64,000 nucleotides of DNA. It comes from Enoplosus armatus (lineage: Eukaryota > Chordata > Actinopteri > Centrarchiformes > Enoplosidae). Below, piece after piece: positions 1 to 12,362 of this stretch. The notes under the pieces are model-generated. The model did not search any database and was not told the DNA's origin. It worked only from the letters and a program-made list of their open reading frames with translations. The stretch spans positions 16,025,001-16,089,000 of the forward strand of contig NC_092198.1 of NCBI RefSeq assembly GCF_043641665.1. The letters run 5' to 3'. Position numbers and translations under genes: made by a program. Numbering within the stretch: position 1 is the stretch's first letter; each line of letters starts with the position of its first letter.

Positions 1-1141
1 TACAGGGAGGTCAAAAGGTCAGTTAAGGAACTGTGGACCTCGTCAGAAGTCAATGTTTTCTTTACCAACCCCCAGAAGTGGAGAGCTGAAACTCAGGACG
101 ACCAGTTGAAGGACAGTCTCTCTCCTCTCTATATGTCACCGCCCTGCTGCCACACGTGGATGTGGGATATTGTGGGCTCACCTCCATCTTTCTCAGAGTA
201 ATAAAGCAGAAAACACACCCTAACCCAGACATGCACCCCAAAGCTTGTATATGTGGCGTTTGTCTGAGTGAAACAAAGTCTCTTCTTCAGTTCTTTGTGT
301 CTGTATCTGTCATTTATGAAAATGCAAAACACTGATGGAGAGAAAAGAGAGCAGATGACAGAGACTTAGAAGATGTGTGAGAGGGAATGGAGGAAATAAA
401 GACAGTCGAGTGAGACAGGAAAAAGAAAGAGTTGTTGAAATATAACAGCAAAAAAGGAAGAGAGAGAGAATGCCCTTGAACATCCCTTCCTGGAAGGATT
501 TTCCACAGGACGGCCCACTGAAGAGGGAGCTCTGACAAGGACAGAGCAGCAGCTGCTGCTGAACAGCGATCCATGGCGACCTCCTGTGGCCGGACTGGGT
601 ATGACACTCCAAAAAGAACAACCCCAGGCTCAAGGTGAAGGCTCTGCACAGACACCCCTTATGTAACCCTTTTCTTTTTTTAAGGAGCGCTATTTTTGGG
701 AGCCTACTGCATCATGTTTCCCCTCCGCGTCAGCCACTTAAACGCCATGATACCCTCCCTCAGACAAATACCCATGAACTCTGTGAACATTAAAGCATCC
801 GCTATTTTTCTGCCTTTCAGATGCTTTTCATCCACATGGAAACCCTCACTCTTCACACACCGAGTTACACAGAATACATTGGTGCACCCTGGAAATATCG
901 TTTCACCAAATCCATCGGCTCTGCTCAGTTTTCAAACTGTGCAATGGAGCAGCAGAGAGACACGCTAAGCAAGACAACACCAAAATACCGCAGCAAGCAT
1001 GCATGGAGACGAAGCATGAAGCTCAGAGGGAAGCTGTCTGCTTCTGACAAAAGAGGCAGAGAAGTCAGAAAGAATCATTTGAGGAGTACTTTTTCATGAA
1101 ACACTGCACATGTAGGGCCACTCGGAGCATCCACTAACTTG

Positions 1142-1157
1142 TGCACCCACCCACCCA

Positions 1158-1212
<55 letters not shown>

Positions 1213-1355
1213 ACACACTCCCCTGCTGACATTCCTGTGATGGCACGAGTGATTTACTTCACTTGATGTGCTTGGGTGGGAGGGAGGAGGTTTTTTTTGG
1301 CATCTCTGTATGTGTCTGTATGTATGATTGTGTTCATGCATGTGCATTCGTCCGC

Positions 1356-1388
<33 letters not shown>

Positions 1389-1392
1389 TGTG
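1142..1392. repeat. Paired (CA)n and (TG)n microsatellites
   Basis: A CCCA-flanked CA array at about 1162-1208 is followed, some 150 bases on, by a TG array at about 1356-1388. Because the two are reverse complements they could pair as a long imperfect hairpin. The open frames running through them are translated dinucleotide repeats. Confidence 0.9.
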
Positions 1393-2229
1393 TTACACCT
1401 CGGGAGAGTAAAGGAGCTGTCAGGACAAATCACCTCTCTCCCTCTCCTGGGGTTTTTATGCTTCTCTGTTTCAGCCCAAATGAAAATATGCTCAACACAA
1501 ATAACTAGGGTTCCTTCCCACCGTTTCCTAGGCAACCCCTCCTGCCTGAAGCCTCTAGTTGCTGTGTTGTTCATCGTGAGAGAGTGTGTGAGAGTTTGTG
1601 TGTGCCGGTGAATGTTTCTGGGTTTTTTTTGTAACTATCGGGGATGCCATTTCTGTGCAAAGCCAGCAATATGTTGTTGACTGGACATTTTTGAGTGTGC
1701 GGAGGTGCACGTAGCTGCATGTTCATGAAATATCTTTAAGCTATGATGTGATTTGTGTATTCATGTGTGTGTCTATGTCGATGTCAGTATACACAACATG
1801 TATCTATGTGCCAAGACATATGTGTGTGTGCACCCTTATATAGCTTATAACATCTGCAGTATTACAGTAAGCTTGTGGATGTATTTGCATATATATATCA
1901 ATGTACAGTTTATGTATTTGTGTATTGTATCGCTGTGTGTACACGATACACACCACATGTGTTGTGTATTACTACAGATAGTTGTACATATGTGGCTGGA
2001 GTAAAGAATGTGTTTGGAGATGTTTGAAGTTTTGTAGTACACATTATGTAGGCTACGTATGTGTGTGTAAATTTCTATATACATGTATATTTAAGTATCT
2101 TTGTGTCTATATATAGTATACATATGTATAGGTATAGGTGTACTGTATGTGTTGTGTGTGTGTGTTTACTTGTGTATGTATGTATATACATGTGTAAGCA
2201 TACAGTGTGTGTGAATATACAGAGCAGAG

Positions 2230-2474
2230 AGGTGTTTCTGTTATTTAGCAACTCTCATTGAGGTAAATGGGGTGGACAAAATAATAGAAACACCTGTCAG
2301 TAACACAATACAATTCAACAGCACAACAAACTGCACCAGCTCAAAAAATGACCAGTTGAATTCTCTAAAACCGTTTCAAATAAAACAGAATAAAACAGTA
2401 TAACCTTCTTGAAAACAGGGTTTATTGCAGGACTGTTGTTTTAGACTGCATTAGTTTTTGGTAGGTGTGGACAA
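2230..2474. mobile_element. Small MITE-like element with hairpin end
   Basis: The block begins with a 17-base arm (2230-2246, AGGTGTTTCTGTTATTT) whose reverse complement recurs with one mismatch at 2279-2295, leaving a 32-base loop. The body (GGTGGACAAAATAATAGAAA... to ...TTTTTGGTAGGTGTGGAC) resembles a short fish MITE that I recall as ending in an inverted copy of the GGTGGACAAAATAATAG terminus. Here the right terminus looks shortened to AGGTG-TGGAC, as if its middle were lost. No coding capacity. Confidence 0.55.
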
Positions 2475-2502
2475 GCAAAAATATGTGCAAGTGTTTGCAT
2501 AT

Positions 2503-2542
<40 letters not shown>

Positions 2543-2625
2543 TGTGTGTGTGTGTGTATGCATGTTTGTACACCCACAAATTTGTATATACTGTATGTGA
2601 TTACACTGTATATACTGTACTAGCC

Positions 2626-3235
2626 TGCTACCAGACTTCTGAATCACCTCAAAATCAGATTTTTTTTCAGCAATTCAAATAAGTCTGGTGTTGTGACCAT
2701 TGACGGCAAAGATGTTTCTCCCAGTTGGAGAACCAACCAATCAGAGCTTTGTAGGTGGAAAAAGAATGGAATTGTCATCATTGTCAACACAGCTAGCTAG
2801 CTACATAGCTACATCCATGAAAAAAGAGCAACAGAAAAATGGCATGGATGAGATTGACACAAGTTGTTGTAGCTGATTTACAGAACAACTCTAACCAAGT
2901 GGTCATGTAATTTCCCCCTATACGTTTACTGTCTGTCTATACACTGTCAGCTATCAAATAAAGGTAAAAATACAGTTAAGAACAATTAAGAATCAATAAC
3001 TCTTAAATGGACAGATTTCAACATAAAAAACATTAACTGCTCAAACCACTACTGCAGGTTCGTTGTTGTCTGAAAATTACGTCACCAGGACGGACACGTC
3101 ACTCACTACTGATCAGTTAGGACAAAACTTGAACCCCACATCCCAAACAGAACTGCTAACATGAACACGAAGTCACTCAAAATGAATGAAGTGAAAATGG
3201 CAATTCAGTCCGATTATTGTTAGGCTGGTATTGGC
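2626..3235. mobile_element. Probable non-autonomous DNA transposon inserted in TG tract
   Basis: About 600 bases of non-repetitive sequence sit between two parts of the TG/CATA tract. Near the left edge CCAGACTT (2631-2638) is inverted as AAGTCTGG (2681-2688), and the segment TTGACGGCAAAGATGTTTC ... ACCAATCAGAGCTTTGTAGG matches what I recall of a common fish repeat. Outer ends show only a weak inverted match (AGCCTG / TTAGGCTGG). No transposase-like frame is visible, and family assignment is not possible by eye. Confidence 0.4.
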
Positions 3236-3448
3236 CATGTGTATGTGCACACACACAGAATGTGTATATGTGTATATATGTATATGTGTGTGTACATGCA
3301 TATGTAAGCACACATGCAGTATCTGTATGTGTGCATATACTGTACAATTTATTTGTACATGCACACATGTGTGACTATATCTGAATGTACATGCTTATCT
3401 ATGCATACATATGTGTGTGTGAAATACTGTGTAGTATGTGTAATATGA

Positions 3449-4076
3449 CAATCTGGGGGTCTCGCGCCATGGGCGGTCTTGGGGCGCACAACAAGGAACT
3501 AAATAAATGTTTGACAAAAACAGGCAGAACCTCCACATTTTCAGTAAATAATTTTCTCGTGTTTCCTTCTCACACAAACTCAATGTCACAGACACACACT
3601 CACACACCTCTCCAAAACCGTGTGTAATGTTACACACAGCTGTCACAGCGTTGATACCTTTATTTATTAATTCACCGGGATTTAACTGGAGATTTAACTG
3701 TTACCTGACCTTGTGTGCTTTTCTGACACAGGTGAGCTGTTCAGAAAGATTCAGCTTATACAATGACATCATTTGTAGAATAGCAGTAAATCTCCAAACC
3801 CCATGTTTTATTACTTTGTTTTCGGGATTTAAAAAGACAATTGAAGAACTTGAAAAAGGACGTAAGACATAAATATAGGCTACATCAGCTGCTTGTTCAC
3901 TGTCAGTCGCATTTTCTGTGCTGCTTCTCACCTTTCAATATTTAAACATGAAAATACATTTTATAATACAGATAAATAGTAAACAATTAGCTTAATTTTG
4001 TGATATATTATCGTATTCAGGGGGTCCTAAGAGTTAATTAGGAAGTCAGAGACCCCCTGAGACCCCCCCATATTTT
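3449..4076. mobile_element. Probable MITE with GGGGGTCTC inverted ends
   Basis: A block with CTGGGGGTCTC at its left end and GAGACCCCCCCATA at its right end lies between two parts of the TG/CATA tract, which supports an insertion of about 620 bases. Inside the right end there is a perfect 10-base inverted repeat, TCAGGGGGTC (near 4016) against GACCCCCTGA (near 4050). There is no long coding frame. Neither the target duplication nor the superfamily can be fixed by eye. Confidence 0.45.
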
Positions 4077-4673
4077 GCACACTGATGTACATGCATGCAT
4101 ACATACAGTATGTGTATGTATGTATAGATGCGAATGTGTATTTATACATATATGATAATGTGCACAAATGTGTTTCAGCATGACTGGCGTCTTTGCAGAT
4201 AGAGTGCTTGGCTGTATTTGGGAGGGTGTGCTCTGAATTGAGGGAAGCCTATTAGAGGGGAGAGGGTCTGCAACATTTTAATCTCTAACACCCATCTATG
4301 TCTCTTTCTACTGCAGGGGGTTACGACATATAAAGCTCTTCTTCAAACTGCAGGCCGGCGGTAGTCAGCCTGGAATAAAGGCTTTTTGCTCGGGGTGTGG
4401 ACAAATCCTGATGCGGGCAGAGGAAGGAATGGAGGGAAAGGGGGGCGGGAGGGGGGGGTAGTGGGGCTGGCGGAGGAAGATGGGAGGAAGAGCATGGCAG
4501 TAGTTTTGGCCTGAAAGCCAGGACGCCTCGGCCAAATCTTTCTATGAATAAAAGAAGAGCACAGAGAGGAGGATAAAGAGAGAAAGACAGGATGAGAGGG
4601 AAAGGCGCAGAGTGAAAAGAGCGAGAAAAAGGAGGGATAGACTGTCAGGGGCACACTTAACAAGAGAGAGGAA

Positions 4674-4674
<1 letters not shown>

Positions 4675-4734
<60 letters not shown>
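4675..4734. repeat. (TG)30 microsatellite
   Basis: An uninterrupted TG array of about 60 bases, following a purine-rich (GA/GGA) stretch at 4400-4670. The overlapping frames of alternating Val/Cys or Thr/His are artefacts of the repeat. Confidence 0.95.
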
Positions 4735-4737
<3 letters not shown>

Positions 4738-5027
4738 AAGCCAGCTGCAAATCTCAGTGGTTGTGGGACACTTCCAAGATAAGACCCATCTGCCAGGGTG
4801 ATTTCATTAATAATACAAGCTCTTTGTACAGGGCACTCAATCTCACTCTCTCCTTCTTTCTCTTGCTTTGCTACACACACACTCCGCCCAGGGAGGAGAG
4901 GAGAGCCTCTGCCATCTCCACACTCCCAGTGGTAGCATGGAGTCGAGCCCATTACAGCTGAGTTGTTGGTTCGTCCATATGTAGGAAAGCTCTCAAGGGG
5001 TCACCTCTCAACATGTTAGCTGATAGA

Positions 5028-5081
5028 GGGAAGGATGGAGGGATGGAGGAGGAGAAGGAGGAGGAGGAGGAGGAGGAGGAG
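5028..5081. repeat. (GGA)n trinucleotide repeat
   Basis: GGATGGAGGGATGGAGGAGG grades into pure GGA units. Purine-only strand; no coding role seen. Confidence 0.9.
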
Positions 5082-6507
5082 CGGACTAGCCCACCTCTTC
5101 AAACCCCTACCGTGATGAGAGCTCTGAGTGCTCAGCGAGGGGTTCCACTCTCATGATTCCACTCACAGCCACTAAACAACACACACACCGCCTAAGAAAC
5201 ACACACACCCACACTATGAAATATTCTGCAGACCACTCCACCCCACAAGCGTTCTATTTATTTACAGAATAAATGTCATCCTGGCTCACATCTGCCAATG
5301 CTGACAGTCCCCTCTCCCATTTCGTTTTCTCTGTCTAAACCATCCCGTCTACTGTACGCCACGTATCAAACAGACTTCTCGTATTCACACAACAACAAAG
5401 TTAACATCTGTGGCAAAAACAAGCACTTGCTCATATGTGTGTTTCAGATTACTTGCAATGTAAACTACACCTTTGCTCAGGTCTGCAGGTAGAACCTCAG
5501 AATCATAGAGACTTCACTATCTCACAACTTACCCATATCTTACCCCTTTTCATGGGTACAATTGCCCCCAAGAATTGCATTGCAGCCATTGCAGGCAGTT
5601 CGCGGATCAACTTTTGGTAACTATTACTCATTTGGACAGCAAAATTTATATAAAAAAAAAAAATAGGGCCCAGGTTTCAAATGACCAGAATTTCCCGTTA
5701 ACACAAAAAATGACAAAAAGTCAGTCAAGCTTTGAATTTTTGTTTGACACATTTTTATATGTATGTATATATTCATCTTTAACGCCAAATCTTCTGAACT
5801 GAGTGTCGAGTGACGGATGGTGACCGAACGTACCTTTGTCACTGGCTTATAATCATAATACAATAACTCTGTTGCTGTAGATGGTGGTGGCTATTAACCT
5901 TATGAACAGTTTAGTTCAAAACTAGAGCCGAAGTGAATGAAACTCATCAACCAGCCCCAAAATAAACAGCGGAAATATATATGATCATTTTTAAGTTGAT
6001 ATGTGCAAACAATAAGAAATCTAATTTACAAGGGCAACATTACAGCAGCTTTAATAACATGATTGTAAACACTTGTGCATTTGGATGCTGATGTTATCGC
6101 TAAACTTTGCATTAAACATTGTATAAACTTTAAAGAAAGTCAATCCAAGTAAAAATATATAATTATTATGGTACTGTAGCAGTACATGTTTATGTGTGTG
6201 TGTGTTTGTGTGTGTGTGTCCTTGTCCCCCGACTATGAAATTGGGCCTACTGTCACCCATCTGATTGACTTCTAGCTATTCTTAGCCATGACAATTTGTA
6301 AAATTGACAAAGGTTGTTACAACACAAGTCGCTGGAGGGCAGAGACGCAGAGTTGGCTCAACTGCCCGGGAGGGAGGCTCACTCAGCCCCTCCAACACAT
6401 AAACATAAAAACACCCACAGACGCACACACTCATGACATGCAAAAATAAATAAATCTAAACAAAAGTACTCGCTCACACTGAAAAGGTAAAGATGCATAC
6501 AAAAAAA

Positions 6508-6509
<2 letters not shown>

Positions 6510-6544
<35 letters not shown>
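6510..6544. repeat. (CA)n microsatellite
   Basis: CA array of about 35 bases preceded by an A8 run. A short (TC)n array of about 20 bases lies nearby at 6830-6850. Confidence 0.95.
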
Positions 6545-6545
<1 letters not shown>

Positions 6546-9283
6546 GGGCACCCACATGTACACACACACCCCTACCCCTGCATCATCTGTGTGTCCTTGA
6601 GTCTGGGTATCATTTGTTTGACCCCCCTCTGTTACTCTTTCACTTCTTTTGCCACATATCATTTTTCTCTCCACCTGACGCACCTCTGGATGCTCCTGAA
6701 TGCCAAACTGGGCAGACTGATTGATTGCATGTGCCAATGTGTGTGTGTGTTTGTGTGCCTGTGATTATAGTTTATGTTATGTGTCCTGCTGTGGCCCCAT
6801 ACTCCCTCCCTCCTCCCTTCCTTCCCCCGCTCTCTCTCTCTCTCTCTCTTTCTGTCCCTGTCTATGTGTCTCTGTCACAGCAGCAGTGGCACATTGAGGG
6901 CACAGCGTTCCGGCTGGTCAACCTGATGTGGCGTGGATTAACATGGCATGGAGGATCTCAGGCCAGAGGAGGTCAGCCAGAGCCCGTCTGCATCAGCTAC
7001 CATCACCGCAACACAGCAGAGCAGACAGGGACGCCAACACTGACTGCCGGTCTGAATGTCCAGTTTAAATGTTTAACAGCACCCTGTTTAATCCAAGATC
7101 AACTTGCACTTAACTGGTTCACAACACCTTCATCCAAAGTCTCTTCTTGGTGCCGTGAGTGGAACACAGAGCACTTATCTAACTAATTCACACTGAGCAA
7201 CACGATCAACCCTCACTGGAAGTCCATTGATTTCCCATAGAGGAGAGCTAGCCAACAAGCCTCACATCAACAAACTTGCCAACCAAAATAAGTTGGCCAC
7301 AACTGAACCTTTCATCAACTGTCAACAGCCAATCACATTTCCTTATTACTCAGCTGAAGTGATTTCATTCCAGGAACATTTTCTCCATCAGGAAAGTGCA
7401 AAATTGATGATACATTGAGTTAAGCCATCTCTATAAGTATTATAGTGGAATCCAAAGCCTCTTAAGATGCCATGAATGCAGACCTTGCCTTGACTTGTAT
7501 TCCAATATTTAAACTATATAAATCCACCTCTTATATTTCTTGCGTCAATTTGTGATGCATAAATCCAAACGAGGGTGGAGATTAGGATAAATCATATATT
7601 GACATGGAGTAAATCCAAGTGTTTGATTTTCAGCATCACTCAGACGAGATTGTTTCACATTGAAAATACCCCAAATAAGATGCCGTCTAGAAGGTTTTTT
7701 TTGTTGCACTTTGGCTTCCAAAAACATCCTTCTTTTGCAAAACACTTTTACTGCTAGAGCTTCTAAAAGCTGGTGCTCCTAGAAATTACATTTATATATT
7801 ACTCAACCGGAATGACCAAACTACTAATGTTCATTGGCAATGTTTGTTTCCTGTCTATGTTACATTCTTGTACCACAAGTAAGTCAAAGGAAGGTGGTCG
7901 CGGTATGTGGTAGGTGTATAAAGTGCAGGACTTTGACACCACTGAGTTAAAGTTAGGGGACAATCCCAAAGGCAAAATATGATCAAAAGTAAACTCATCC
8001 TGTCTCATGCTTCAAGACAACGCTGATTTAACCGAGACCAAGTACTTTGTGTTGCCTCAACATAAACATTAAACCCGTGAATCATGCTTTAGTTTAGTGT
8101 AGGGAAAATATGAAATATGTTGTCAATTAATGTTTCCTGAAATGTTTAGTGCGGATGTTTGCAGATACTAGCATTAAAAACCTTTCCTCATTATGTCGAT
8201 GAAAACGTAATCTGGGTAGCATTATGTTTCTCTTATAATGTATTTGATGTTGCACAGAGTGGCAAAATGTACAGTTTCTCAAATATAAGTGCAAATAAAG
8301 CAAACTATAGAGCAACAACATATGTGTAAAAAAAAAGTGCCATTGTTATTACAAATGATGCTAAGAGTGACAAGTCAAGCTGTGCTTCTCTGTTTAAACA
8401 TCCTACCTAATAAGACACTTACTGTAAAGTTATTCATTAAACAATATTCAAATTGAATTATTAGGTGGTTCAAATCTTTCAAGTTGCAGAGCACTAGATA
8501 GTGGCAACAGGGTGTTCATGCACTGTCCATTGTCAACAACATCAACTTAGTTGATCAATGTTGCTCACAGTATAAACAAAGGAAATTTAACGTTAGCTCA
8601 AGAAAGAAGCTGAATGAGACGCACAAACCTGCTAGTCCCTTGCTTGACCCTGTAATTTAAACATGACCTGTGTGTAAAAGCCACAAAAAACACACACACA
8701 CATACATGGATTAAAGCATGTTCATGTGTGCACGGACAGATACACAAACAAAATAACACAAATCAACTCTAAATTTTCCCTAGTATGCATAGTGTACAAA
8801 TAAGCGTGCGATGGATCCCTAATCTCTCTCTGGTGCTCTGTCTAGCGTGACGCACATGACATGGCGCAGGCCCCCTCTCTGTGTCACACAGACTTGACAC
8901 ATACATTACACATCAGCCTCCAAATAAACATACCATAAAGAACATGACAAGCATGGAACAGTGCAGGGTCCCACAGCTGGGGGGACTGGTGGCGCTCCAG
9001 TGATATTGACTGGTGTGATATTGTGACAGAGGAGGAGAGTAGCTTCAGCGAATCAATGGCTATACAGAGAATGGCTTGGATGTCCAGAGAAGCGTGTGTG
9101 AGGCTGCATGTTGGGGTCACAGTTCGTGGCGTTCAGAGTCACAGGCCGGGGCGGCACTTTGAAAGGCAGTGTGTGACATGTGCAATGATGTAAAAGATTG
9201 TTTGAGCGCCACTAATCTTTGTGACATCAAATCTGACATAAAATTGCTGTGGACTGCTGCAGTTGACATAGTCAGTGTGCATT

Positions 9284-9746
9284 ATACTGCCAAAAGTATG
9301 TGGACCTATGGAGCTGGTTTTTATGGTTTGGGCCCTTTGTTCCAAATTTTGACAATAGTTAGCTTCCAACTTTGTGGCAACAGTTTGGGAAAGATCCTTT
9401 TACTTTCTTGTTTTAACACTGCGATGACATTAAAAAAGTGTTTTTCCCAGTTTGGTTTGGGAGAACCTGCCTGCATAGAGCCCTGACCTCAACCATATCA
9501 AGTCCAACCTTTGGGTCTGTGAGCCAGGCCTTATCGCCCATCATCAGTACCCAACCTCACAAAGGCTCTTGTGGCTGGAATGGGAGCACATCTCTGTAGC
9601 CAGGTTAAAAGATCTTGAGGAAAGCACTCCCAGAATAGTAGAGGCTGTAATAGCAGGCCATTCATTTCCATAGTTTTGGAATGAGATGTTCAGCAATCAC
9701 ATAAAGGTGTATTGTCTGGGTGTCCACATACTTTTGGCCATGTATT
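9284..9746 (+). mobile_element. Tc1/mariner-like element, internally deleted
   Basis: The ends are inverted: ACTGCCAAAAGTATGTGGAC on the left and GTCCACATACTTTTGGCCAT on the right, each next to a TA dinucleotide, as expected of Tc1/mariner insertions. The interior keeps phrases that I recall from a widespread fish Tc1-like transposase gene, such as GCCCTGACCTCAACC followed by a 3'-coding part (GAGCCAGGCCTTATCGCCC, AGAGGCTGTAATAGCAGG). At about 460 bases the copy is far shorter than a full element of roughly 1.3-1.6 kb. Most of the transposase is gone and the rest is broken by stops and shifts, so it cannot move itself. It sits in intron 2 of gphn. Confidence 0.75.
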
Positions 9747-10538
9747 GTCTCTTATTACATAGGTTGCATGCTTTTACAAAGTAATCAGTGGCCCTTTTTT
9801 ATTACCTTCATTCTCTTCATAAAATTGTGAACTGCCTGCTTTGTTTTTAAGTTAAAGAATTTATAAAAGTGACGTTCATTGTCACTTCTGTGTTTTTAGT
9901 TCGACTTGTCTACACCAGAAATAAGCCAAAACAGCATAGAGAAAACCTGATATAGTGCAACCTTTTAAAGCTCATGAAAAGGTGCAAAAACAATGTTTTA
10001 ATGCATTTAGTAAAAGAAGATTTTGCTAGTTTGGACATGTACTTAGTCCACAAGTATAGTACACAATAGCACACAAGTTCAATTGTGATGGAGATTATTG
10101 TTTCCTGTGTGTTTTTCATGCTCTTTTGTCACTGATCACGTCCCTGTTAAGGGAAACAATTGTTGACTTCACCTCCTTTAGCTTCTTTGAGCAAATAATG
10201 ACTTCTTGCAGCTACCAAGAGTCATCCTTAAACAGAAGAGTGCTGCAGCTCTTTTGTTGTTGCCATGCATGCTGGGAATTTCTCTCCATAGGGTGACACG
10301 GAGCCCCGACATGTTGTGTTGAAGAGATATTTTTAGTTTCTTAGTTACACTCTGCACAACAAGAAGACAGCCTCCACACACAAGCACACGCACACACACA
10401 CACACATGCAGAGAGCCTGTGTGTGGTAAATTTAAGGTTAGTTAAAGGACATAACTCTGGAATAAACGCTTGTGTGCATGAAGGTGTCGTCTGATGTTTT
10501 CTTTCATCATTAATGTAGGCTGAGTTGTCAATACTCAC

Positions 10539-10617
10539 AGGGAGGGATCATGGACGAGATCTTTGAGGTTGACGCCACTGCGGTCCTCTGCAAGGTTTCG
10601 AAAACAGCTGTCACTCA
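10539..10617 (-). CDS. gphn: Gephyrin exon 2
   Basis: This 79-base exon reads, after two bases completing a split Val codon, [14 protein letters not shown] then [11 protein letters not shown], and ends with the first two bases (CT) of a Leu codon. That matches the start of the gephyrin G domain, the MogA-like module that binds molybdopterin and adenylylates it, and that trimerises in the synaptic scaffold for glycine and GABA-A receptors. Splice signals on the minus strand are strong: a branch-point TACTAAT at 10647-10653, a pyrimidine tract, the acceptor TATCCAG just before the exon, and the donor GTGAGTAT just after it. The phase fits exon 1 exactly. From memory, the human protein differs here only by Ile for Val and Gln for His. 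The frame is intact. Teleosts can carry two gephyrin paralogues, and I cannot tell which this is. Confidence 0.97.
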
Positions 10618-12271
10618 CTGGATAGACAGAGACGGAAGAAAATGAAATTAGTACACAGATTGATCTGAAATGAAATGCATGAAGGGCTTTAGCACAAATT
10701 GCTATTGTTATATCAAACGATTATTTCCCACAAGTGTGAGTGATTACAAAGCAAAAGGTATCATGCCATCCAAAAACTGAAATGTTTTTCTTCCCCAAAA
10801 TCCTGTACGTTCATGTCTGCTCCCTTCTGATTTTGCTAGACCAAGATTTAGTATTTTCTAATTTTCTAAACCGTGTCATGGTTAGCCACATCTAATTACA
10901 CAAGGTGGGAGACTGAACTGATCTCCAGATAAATAAAATATACCAAAATGATCTTTCTTTGAACAGATGATGAAAACTAGATGAACAACATTGAAGAAGC
11001 TCCAATCCAAGCATCTGAGCTAATCTCTGAGTAGTTCTGTGCAGCTTTGGAAACGTGTCTGTATTCATTCTTACATTTTGATACAGATTTCACACCTGTA
11101 ACTTGACAAAAAAAAAACAACAACAGCACCTTGGACATACAGTACAAGGCTTTTCCATTGTGTCTAAATTAGGGAGAATAGGATGCTCTAATTTGTTGGC
11201 CACTGTGTAAATAAAGCGACCAGTGACATCCCACCCCCCGACCTTCACCTTGCACACTTTTTGATCACACTGACCCTATGTGAAGCCACACCTTCATCGT
11301 CTCCAACCTCTCCTTCTAAAACCGTGGCGGCCCCTCGACTGCAGAGCAGGTGCGAGCCACATGAGTCATCATGGTGATCACAGACAGATAGAGTGACGGA
11401 TGGAGTGAGACAGGGAGAAAGATGAGGGCACGGGGAGAGGAAAAATGAAAAAATAAAATAAAATAAAGCGAGAGGAGACAGAAAGAGACAGACGAGGAGG
11501 ATGAAGAGAGGGACAAGGTGTTTTGTGATGTGACGGGGCCAAACGTGAACGGACACGCTCGGGTCTTAAAATAGATGAAAAACGAAGCACCGGAGGGTGA
11601 TGGTGGTGGTGGTGCAGTGGATTTAATCCAAAAAACTTGACACGCTAGTTGTAGACAAGACTGGAAATGTCATGATGTTACTCCAATGAAGTGCCATGAT
11701 CCATGAACGAGAGGAGGGGCGGAGGGATAGGGTGAGTGGATGGGTGAAGCAAGAATGGTGTAAAAAATGGAAGTGGGATGCCAAAAGGGGGGGTGCAACA
11801 GAGCTGGAGATGGGAAAGGATGGAGGGATGTTGGTGAGATTGAGGTGGAGAAGAGGGGATGAAACGGATGTAGGGATTTTTTTAAAGAGAGAAAGAGGGG
11901 GAAGGGGGATGAGGAGAAAAGCAGTGCCGATGGGGCAGCGCTGTGGAGACAGAGGTAAACAGAGGGTGCAGGACGTTGCTCTGGGCTCTGGCAAATAAAT
12001 GGGAGAGTGCTGACATTTGCACACCGAGCCAGCTCAGAAAGAGAGAAAGAGAGGGAGAAACAAGAGAGACAGAAAGACTGCGGGAGGGAGGGGAGAGGAG
12101 GCGAGACACAGCGAGAAAAAGGTTGAGGGAGGAGAGAGAAAGGGAGCAAGCACATGGAATACACACCACCCTGGCTTTAAAGGGGCACTGCTGCATAAGT
12201 GCATGTGTGCGTGTGTGTTTGTGTGTATATGTGTGTGAAGAGGGAACTTCCTTCAAGACTGCAGTATTCTT

Positions 12272-12295
12272 TACACACACACACACACACTCACA

Positions 12296-12361
<66 letters not shown>
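12272..12361. repeat. Compound (CA)n / (CT)n microsatellite
   Basis: A CA run at 12272-12290, a short CACTCTCTC bridge, then an uninterrupted CA array at 12302-12361. A set of TG runs with CATG interruptions follows at about 12495-12550. Confidence 0.95.

Positions 12362-12362
<1 letters not shown>

Larger units (their letters stand above)
1741..4170. repeat. Degenerate TG/CATA-rich simple-sequence tract, interrupted by insertions
   Basis: Sequence at 1741-2229, 2475-2625, 3236-3448 and 4077-4170 is a degenerate mix of TG, TATG, CATA and TGTATA words with little other content, including a purer TG run at about 2510-2558. These pieces look like one original tract split by three unrelated blocks (about 2230-2474, 2626-3235 and 3449-4076), described separately as transposon-like insertions. 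Confidence 0.7.
1..10538 (-). other. gphn: gphn intron 2 (partial, 3' side outside window)
   Basis: Everything left of exon 2 is downstream of its splice donor on the minus strand and so belongs to intron 2. I looked on the minus strand for the next gephyrin segment, which in the family continues with a Gly-Gly-Thr-Ile-Ser-Ala-Tyr motif, and did not find it, so exon 3 lies beyond the left edge. Apart from the repeats listed separately, the stretches 4735-6500, 6851-9283 and 9747-10538 hold nothing I can support: short chance frames, A/T-rich unique-looking sequence and minor CA runs. Confidence 0.8.

Noticed and set aside
1162..1388. Regular repeats considered as a CRISPR-like or satellite array
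   Set aside because: They are simple dinucleotide microsatellites without spacers, in eukaryotic DNA.
6890..7030. Candidate exon with balanced composition in intron 2
   Set aside because: Neither strand gives a gephyrin-like or otherwise recognisable peptide; the preceding TC tract and CAG only imitate an acceptor.
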